DNA of 64,000 bases from Sphingobacterium sp. B16(2022). Its GTDB lineage: Bacteria; Bacteroidota; Bacteroidia; Sphingobacteriales; Sphingobacteriaceae. Below, piece after piece: positions 59,873 to 64,000 of this stretch (position 1 is the stretch's first letter; the number at the start of each line of letters is the position of its first letter). Both the position numbers and the translations under genes were made by a program. The notes under the pieces were generated by a model, which saw only the letters and a list, made by a program, of their open reading frames with translations, ran no database searches and was not told the origin of the DNA. The stretch spans positions 1,240,001-1,304,000 of the forward strand of contig NZ_JAAUVN010000001.1 in NCBI RefSeq assembly GCF_012030425.1, in the 5' to 3' direction.

Positions 59873-61480
59873 TCAAATTGCCTCCATCAATTGATCATTA
59901 AAAAGTTGTGGATAATTTTTAGTGAGTTCAGATTTCCAATTATGCATTTGGAAATCATCATTTCTGATTGTACCATCCGGGTCCATCAAAACATACCTAG
60001 GGATACCGTTAAACTTAAATAGTTCGCGCAATGCCATATACTCATCTGCAGATACTCTATATGATTCAGACATATCATTTTCAACAATATAATTCTTATA
60101 AAAATCCACATCTGGTGTACCCACATTATCCGTTACGAAGACAAATACCAAATTCGGATTATCTTTGAGTTTTAACCGTTTTTCCTTCATTGATTCTATG
60201 CCTTGGCGACACGGTCCACACCATTGTGCCCAAAAGTCGACAACCACGACCTTGCCACGATATTTATCTGTCATCTTGGTAAAGAGTGCACCAGCAGGAG
60301 TATTTGGTAATAAATAACCGTCTTTGGATATTTTTACACGCTCCGCCAATTTAAGTGCTTCATTTTTTAAATCTTTATTGGTTAATACTGTTAACAGATC
60401 ATCTGTCAGATTTGTAATCTTTATGGTGTCTGTAGCATAATCTAATTTAGACTTCAAGGTACGCAATTTAGCAACTTCTGTAACTAAGGTATTGGCTATT
60501 GTCGGATTAAACTTTTTATTTGCCGAATCCAACACCAAGTATAGGTTGCCTTTAAACTGACAATTCAAGGCATTATAATACTCTTGCGTACGAAAAAGTG
60601 GTGAAAATTCGAAGAGATTGATAAAACTTGAAAATTCATTTGGTACCAACAAAGCAAAATCGTTTAGGTTTAACCGAGTCATAAAATCAAAATAATCGGT
60701 CGGAAGAGGTTCTTTAAGAAAAGAATTTTTAGGATCATCTCTAAAAAGACTTTTTTTGGACATTTGGAGATCCATTAATTGTGTCGCATAGTAAAGTGCA
60801 ATATCTGTATGGATCAGATTTTTTAATTTGGGTAAAAATCCGGATTTCCTAAAACGTACGTCTACTTCATGTTGCACCGAATCCCAAGCAGAAATAATTT
60901 GCATTTTTGTTTGTGAAATAGGTTGTTCCTTCAATATCTTTTCCCGATTTTGATAGAAAGCTCGAGGATTCTTTCCCCAATCAAAATCTTTTAATTGCTG
61001 GTTTTCGACAGCAAGAGGCCCCTCAAAACCTATTAATTCTAAGTTTTGATCTTGAGTAACTTTGAATCGCAAAGCTAACGTTTGCCCAGGTTCAATATAA
61101 AATGTAAACCTGTCATTTCTATATTTTATATAGGAAATTTCAGGATGTGTCACAGGGTAGCTCGCTTCAAAACGACCATCAGGAAAGATCTGAACGGTTG
61201 TTGGATAATCTTCCCTAGTTAGCTGATTGCTACTATATATTATGCCACTGGTAAATTCTGATTTAGGATTATAACCTTCAATAAATCCAATTAGTCTTAC
61301 GGTATCATATTGGAAGAAATTATCCTTATAACTTACTTTATTTGTTTTTACTTTAGCCTTTGCTAGTTCTTTTATTATCCAGCTGTTCGGATCGGGTTCA
61401 GCAGATTGGTTTAGCGAAATTTGTGCGGTAGCACAATACAAAGAGAATAAAGAAAAAAAAAGGCACAATAAATATTTCAT
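59873..61480 (-). CDS. Secreted TlpA-type thiol-disulfide oxidoreductase
   Basis: 535 residues. Signal peptide MKYLLCLFFSLFSLYCATAQ, a central helical/beta region (about 50-390), and a C-terminal thioredoxin domain with the active site WCGPC (Cys421 and Cys424) in VVVVDFWAQWCGPC. The remainder of the domain is present (NPNLVFVFVTD, MALRELFKFNGIPRYVLMDP with the cis-Pro). Members of this type in Bacteroidota act in the periplasm, reducing or maturing exported proteins, and often have an N-terminal DUF4369-like region. It is probably monocistronic. Confidence 0.88.
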   Translation of the reverse strand: MKYLLCLFFSLFSLYCATAQISLNQSAEPDPNSWIIKELAKAKVKTNKVSYKDNFFQYDTVRLIGFIEGYNPKSEFTSGIIYSSNQLTREDYPTTVQIFPDGRFEASYPVTHPEISYIKYRNDRFTFYIEPGQTLALRFKVTQDQNLELIGFEGPLAVENQQLKDFDWGKNPRAFYQNREKILKEQPISQTKMQIISAWDSVQHEVDVRFRKSGFLPKLKNLIHTDIALYYATQLMDLQMSKKSLFRDDPKNSFLKEPLPTDYFDFMTRLNLNDFALLVPNEFSSFINLFEFSPLFRTQEYYNALNCQFKGNLYLVLDSANKKFNPTIANTLVTEVAKLRTLKSKLDYATDTIKITNLTDDLLTVLTNKDLKNEALKLAERVKISKDGYLLPNTPAGALFTKMTDKYRGKVVVVDFWAQWCGPCRQGIESMKEKRLKLKDNPNLVFVFVTDNVGTPDVDFYKNYIVENDMSESYRVSADEYMALRELFKFNGIPRYVLMDPDGTIRNDDFQMHNWKSELTKNYPQLFNDQLMEAI

Positions 61481-61666
61481 AATTTCAGGTTATCGGTGGC
61501 TATAAAGTTAAATAATTTTAACGAAAAAAAGAATATAAAATCGATTTTTTTATTTCCCTTTCCAATATGTGAAATACAGTAAATAGTTATTTGCGGTCAG
61601 TACCGTCCAAATAAAATGCAGAGATCAAAGAGCATAGTTGCTTGTACACTCACGGATTTAGATAAG

Positions 61667-62530
61667 TTAGTTTCCTGTGTAGTTTTGCATTGTTTTTGGA
61701 AGTAAAATTTGTACACTGCCATCTTTTTTTAATTTAATAAACATTTTTAATTTCGTGTCCATCGGCCTTCCGCTGTTGTACATTATTGCTGCTCTCCACT
61801 TAGGTTTATACTTGCCAAAATCTCTGTTCCTGTCCAGAAAAACAGCCCTTTCAGCAATATCGTTAAGCTCAGAGTTTTTTCCTCCAATTGATTTTACATC
61901 TGTAACCTTTCCAGTTTTTAAAATGATTATTTCTAGCACACAAATAGAATCATTAACAGCATCCGATTGGATTACACTTAATTCTTTTGCAATCTGCTGT
62001 TCCCGTGCCTCTATACTGCCCAAATATTTTGCAGGAAAACCCCATAATGGCATTATCTGTCCGTAGAAGTCTTTATGTGTAGTAAAGTAATATATAGTGC
62101 TATCTCTATAAATGGAGATTTTACTTAAGTAATTTATCTCATCATTTTTAGGTAGATTTTGAGGATGTATTTCCTTGATAGATGGTAAATGCAGCCACGG
62201 ATAATTTTGATTTAAGATATATTTATCACCCTCAAAATTTAGATCAAAATAATAGTTATTTTCTATATGCAGAAAAGATTGTGAAGTATCTCCATTTTTT
62301 CTATCAAATATTGTGGTCTCTTTTGTAAATAATTTAGTGAAGAATGCTTTTTCATTTGAATATCCTATATCTATATGAGTTATATTATCATCTTTAATGC
62401 TGTTCTTGTCAGAGGAAAATATTCTTGTTTCAAGGAATTCATTGTAATGCCGTTTAGCGATTTTGTTTTGTGATAATACATTTAATGACAGTAAAAGAGT
62501 GCAAAAAAATAGGAGATATTTCATATACAA
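61667..62530 (-). CDS. Secreted TonB_C-like protein without membrane anchor
   Basis: 287 residues, signal peptide MKYLLFFCTLLLSLNVLSQ (the first Met of the frame is two codons upstream). The last about 90 residues (SICVLEIIILKTGKVTDVKS, then NDIAERAVFLD and WRAAIMYNSGRPMDTKLKMF) have the pattern of a TonB C-terminal domain: hydrophobic beta, turn, acidic helix and final strand. There is no proline-rich spacer or N-terminal membrane helix, so it cannot work as a classical energy transducer. It is probably a periplasmic or secreted binding protein. Confidence 0.6.
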   Translation of the reverse strand: MYMKYLLFFCTLLLSLNVLSQNKIAKRHYNEFLETRIFSSDKNSIKDDNITHIDIGYSNEKAFFTKLFTKETTIFDRKNGDTSQSFLHIENNYYFDLNFEGDKYILNQNYPWLHLPSIKEIHPQNLPKNDEINYLSKISIYRDSTIYYFTTHKDFYGQIMPLWGFPAKYLGSIEAREQQIAKELSVIQSDAVNDSICVLEIIILKTGKVTDVKSIGGKNSELNDIAERAVFLDRNRDFGKYKPKWRAAIMYNSGRPMDTKLKMFIKLKKDGSVQILLPKTMQNYTGN

Positions 62531-62706
62531 AAAATGTTATTATAGATTATAGACAATGATTTGGATGTCATTACAGATTAATAGATTCTCCTGAATTTCT
62601 TTAAAATACATTAATTTTCTGTTTCGAATTGAATAACACAATATCCCAACTCATTAAGGTGATATTTTATGGAAGTATTATATAACTAATATAGTATAAA
62701 TTTAAC
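62531..62706. other. Intergenic region upstream of the minus gene
   Basis: About 175 bp, AT-rich, with the promoter of the gene ending at 61667. No TAnnTTTG stood out. Confidence 0.3.
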
Positions 62707-62929
62707 AAATCATTGGTATTCAGAAGGTATAAATAAAAATAGATAAAAACTAAAATTTATAGTATGTAAAAGCTGATATATTTAGTTCTATTATTTGTCT
62801 TTGGATATTGAATAAGGATGGACACGCTTCAAGATAACCGGTAGCTCAACATTCTTTCGTGTTCATCCTGTTCAATATTGGATCAAAGCAGGGAAGGATT
62901 CTGTAAGTTCGCTTTATAGTAAAGTAATT
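62707..62929. repeat. About 225-bp dispersed repeat, copy B
   Basis: Homologous to 58918-59141 in the same orientation. The hairpin arms are present here too (AGGATGGACACGC and CGTGTTCATCCT), with TTGAA/TTCAA extension. Both copies lie upstream of a minus-strand gene and end near the same GTAAAG. No transposase is nearby. Confidence 0.65.
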
Positions 62930-63359
62930 CAACTGTGTTACCCGATAACAAGCGTTTAACATCTGGATAATATTTAGGATTTTATAAAGTCGGATTCAAT
63001 AGTGATTACAGCTTTTAGTTTCTTGGCAATTCTATGAACTGATCATCAGTCAAATTTCTATAACAACAAGACTGTGATGTAATCAATATCGCTACGTCAG
63101 TTATACAAGGTCACTTGCATTAATTTAGGAGACCTTTCTATTTTTATTACCCAGTCATGTTATTCAAGAATTAGCTCCAATGAGGGCCTTCTCAATATAT
63201 CTTCTCTTTTCCAGATCTCTGGAACCTTTCGAATAACAATCTAATGTGTTTTACCTAAGACAATTGTAGCACGGTATGACAAGACGAACAAATGCATTTA
63301 ATATTTGTTGGTAAATAACGAATGTTTTTATTAATTTGTAGTGTAATAATGATGTGATT
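62930..63359. other. Intergenic region
   Basis: About 430 bp with no coherent reading frame, upstream of the AraC gene. No promoter motif was noted. Confidence 0.35.
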
Positions 63360-64000
63360 ATGGTAAATGTATCGATAGTAAATTTCAAAGATATTCTTCG
63401 TTTCAATCAAGAAGCTATTTACGATTTTGAAGAGAGTATTCTGGTCGCAGATGTAGGTATTCGTGATTTGCATATTACTCGCATGTTTCCTATAAGAACA
63501 TCTTTTTTTATGTTCGTCCTCGTTGAACAAGGCACTATGCGTATTGAGCTCGATTATAGCATTCATCATTTATCCAAACAAGATTTTCTTCTTATCCTAC
63601 CCGAGCATATCTATCAAAGCATATCAGGTAGCCCAGATACCCGATATCGACTTATTTTTGTAGAACAGGCATATTTTGAGACAATGAACAGGTCAAAAAA
63701 CGATGTGCTAAAAACTAGTTTTTTAAATATCCGTAAAGATCCTGTTATCCATCTTTCAGAGGAGGAATTTAATGTACTCGCTTCTTGTCATGAAAGACTA
63801 GAGCAGCGAATGCCGGCCATACATCATTTCAAGAAAGATATTATTAATGCACTCTTGCTGGAATATGTAATCGAGGCCGAAAACATGATGATAAATCATC
63901 ATGAACATCAGGTAAACCAAAGTAATTTAACCAGGCAGGATATTATTTTTCATAATTTTTTAACATTATTGAAAAAAGATGTCATCCATCAGCACCATGT
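63360..64000 (+). CDS. AraC-family regulator, N-terminal part (DNA-binding domain off the window)
   Basis: From the ATG at 63360, 213 codons run open to the right edge. The N-terminal cupin-like sensor of Bacteroidota AraC regulators is clear: RTSFFMFVLVEQGTMRIELD, KQDFLLILPEHIYQSISGSP, YRLIFVEQAYFETMN, and the C-terminal helical linker IHHFKKDIINALLLEYVIEA. The helix-turn-helix should follow off the window. It is the last gene and transcribed rightward. Confidence 0.8.
   Translation, partial: MVNVSIVNFKDILRFNQEAIYDFEESILVADVGIRDLHITRMFPIRTSFFMFVLVEQGTMRIELDYSIHHLSKQDFLLILPEHIYQSISGSPDTRYRLIFVEQAYFETMNRSKNDVLKTSFLNIRKDPVIHLSEEEFNVLASCHERLEQRMPAIHHFKKDIINALLLEYVIEAENMMINHHEHQVNQSNLTRQDIIFHNFLTLLKKDVIHQHH

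Noticed and set aside
63255..63569. Minus-strand 104-codon frame at the right end
   Set aside because: It is antisense to the AraC regulator on the plus strand, which has clear family features; the minus frame has none.
1..64000. tRNA, rRNA or CRISPR arrays
   Set aside because: None was recognised on either strand by inspection; no repeat-spacer pattern was seen.

Overview
The window reads as chromosomal DNA of a Bacteroidota bacterium, most likely of the family Sphingobacteriaceae (the family is inference). The evidence is AT-rich DNA, repeated TAnnTTTG-type -7 promoter elements with no E. coli-like -35/-10 boxes, a TonB-dependent receptor with an N-terminal carboxypeptidase-like domain, LytS/LytTR systems, DUF4397 and TlpA-type secreted proteins, and AraC regulators of the Bacteroidota type. 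I saw no rRNA, tRNA, CRISPR array or intact insertion sequence.

Layout. 1-600: edge-truncated secreted protein. 1.1-5.5 kb: outer-membrane porin, Dabb-domain and cupin-like proteins, then an OmpR-type two-component pair. 5.7-8.4 kb: small proteins, a lipoprotein, an ABM-domain protein and two GNAT acetyltransferases. 8.4-13.6 kb (minus): operon of a TonB-dependent receptor, a LytS-like protein that has lost its phospho-accepting histidine, a canonical LytS-like kinase and a LytTR regulator. 14-20 kb: member 1 of an unknown paralogous family, a glutaminyl cyclase-like lipoprotein, a divergent HxlR/nitroreductase pair, a divergent LysR/MFS pair and a GNAT. 20.4-28.1 kb: MgtC, BCCT transporter, MscS channel, and a PiT phosphate transporter behind a Pho-box-like repeat. 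28.2-34.1 kb: a decayed YbjQ-like gene split around a PAS histidine kinase, a remnant of a thioester-reductase domain, a second PAS kinase and member 2 of the paralogous family. 34.4-36.7 kb: zinc alcohol dehydrogenase and a Tat-type SDR.

37.5-44.6 kb is the most coherent accessory locus: glycosyltransferase, UDP-galactopyranose mutase, GH-A-clan glycosidase-like protein, acyl-CoA-dehydrogenase-like protein, PIG-L deacetylase and SAM methyltransferase, most of them overlapping, with a convergent family-2 glycosyltransferase. It looks like a pathway for a modified, possibly galactofuranose-containing glycoconjugate. 45-49.5 kb: cupin-like protein, YciF-like protein, ECF sigma factor with a small lipoprotein, DUF6766 protein, NarL-type regulator.

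49.5-59.7 kb is a graveyard of eroded genes (Rpn-type PD-(D/E)XK nucleases, YbjQ-like proteins, GNAT, DUF3037-like). It also holds two large paralogues in which an AraC-type sensor region is joined to a J-domain-like segment without HPD and without a helix-turn-helix; the second copy is frameshifted. 59.9-64 kb: TlpA-type protein, secreted TonB_C-like protein, and an edge-truncated AraC regulator. A repeat of about 225 bp with a hairpin core occurs twice (58.9 and 62.7 kb).
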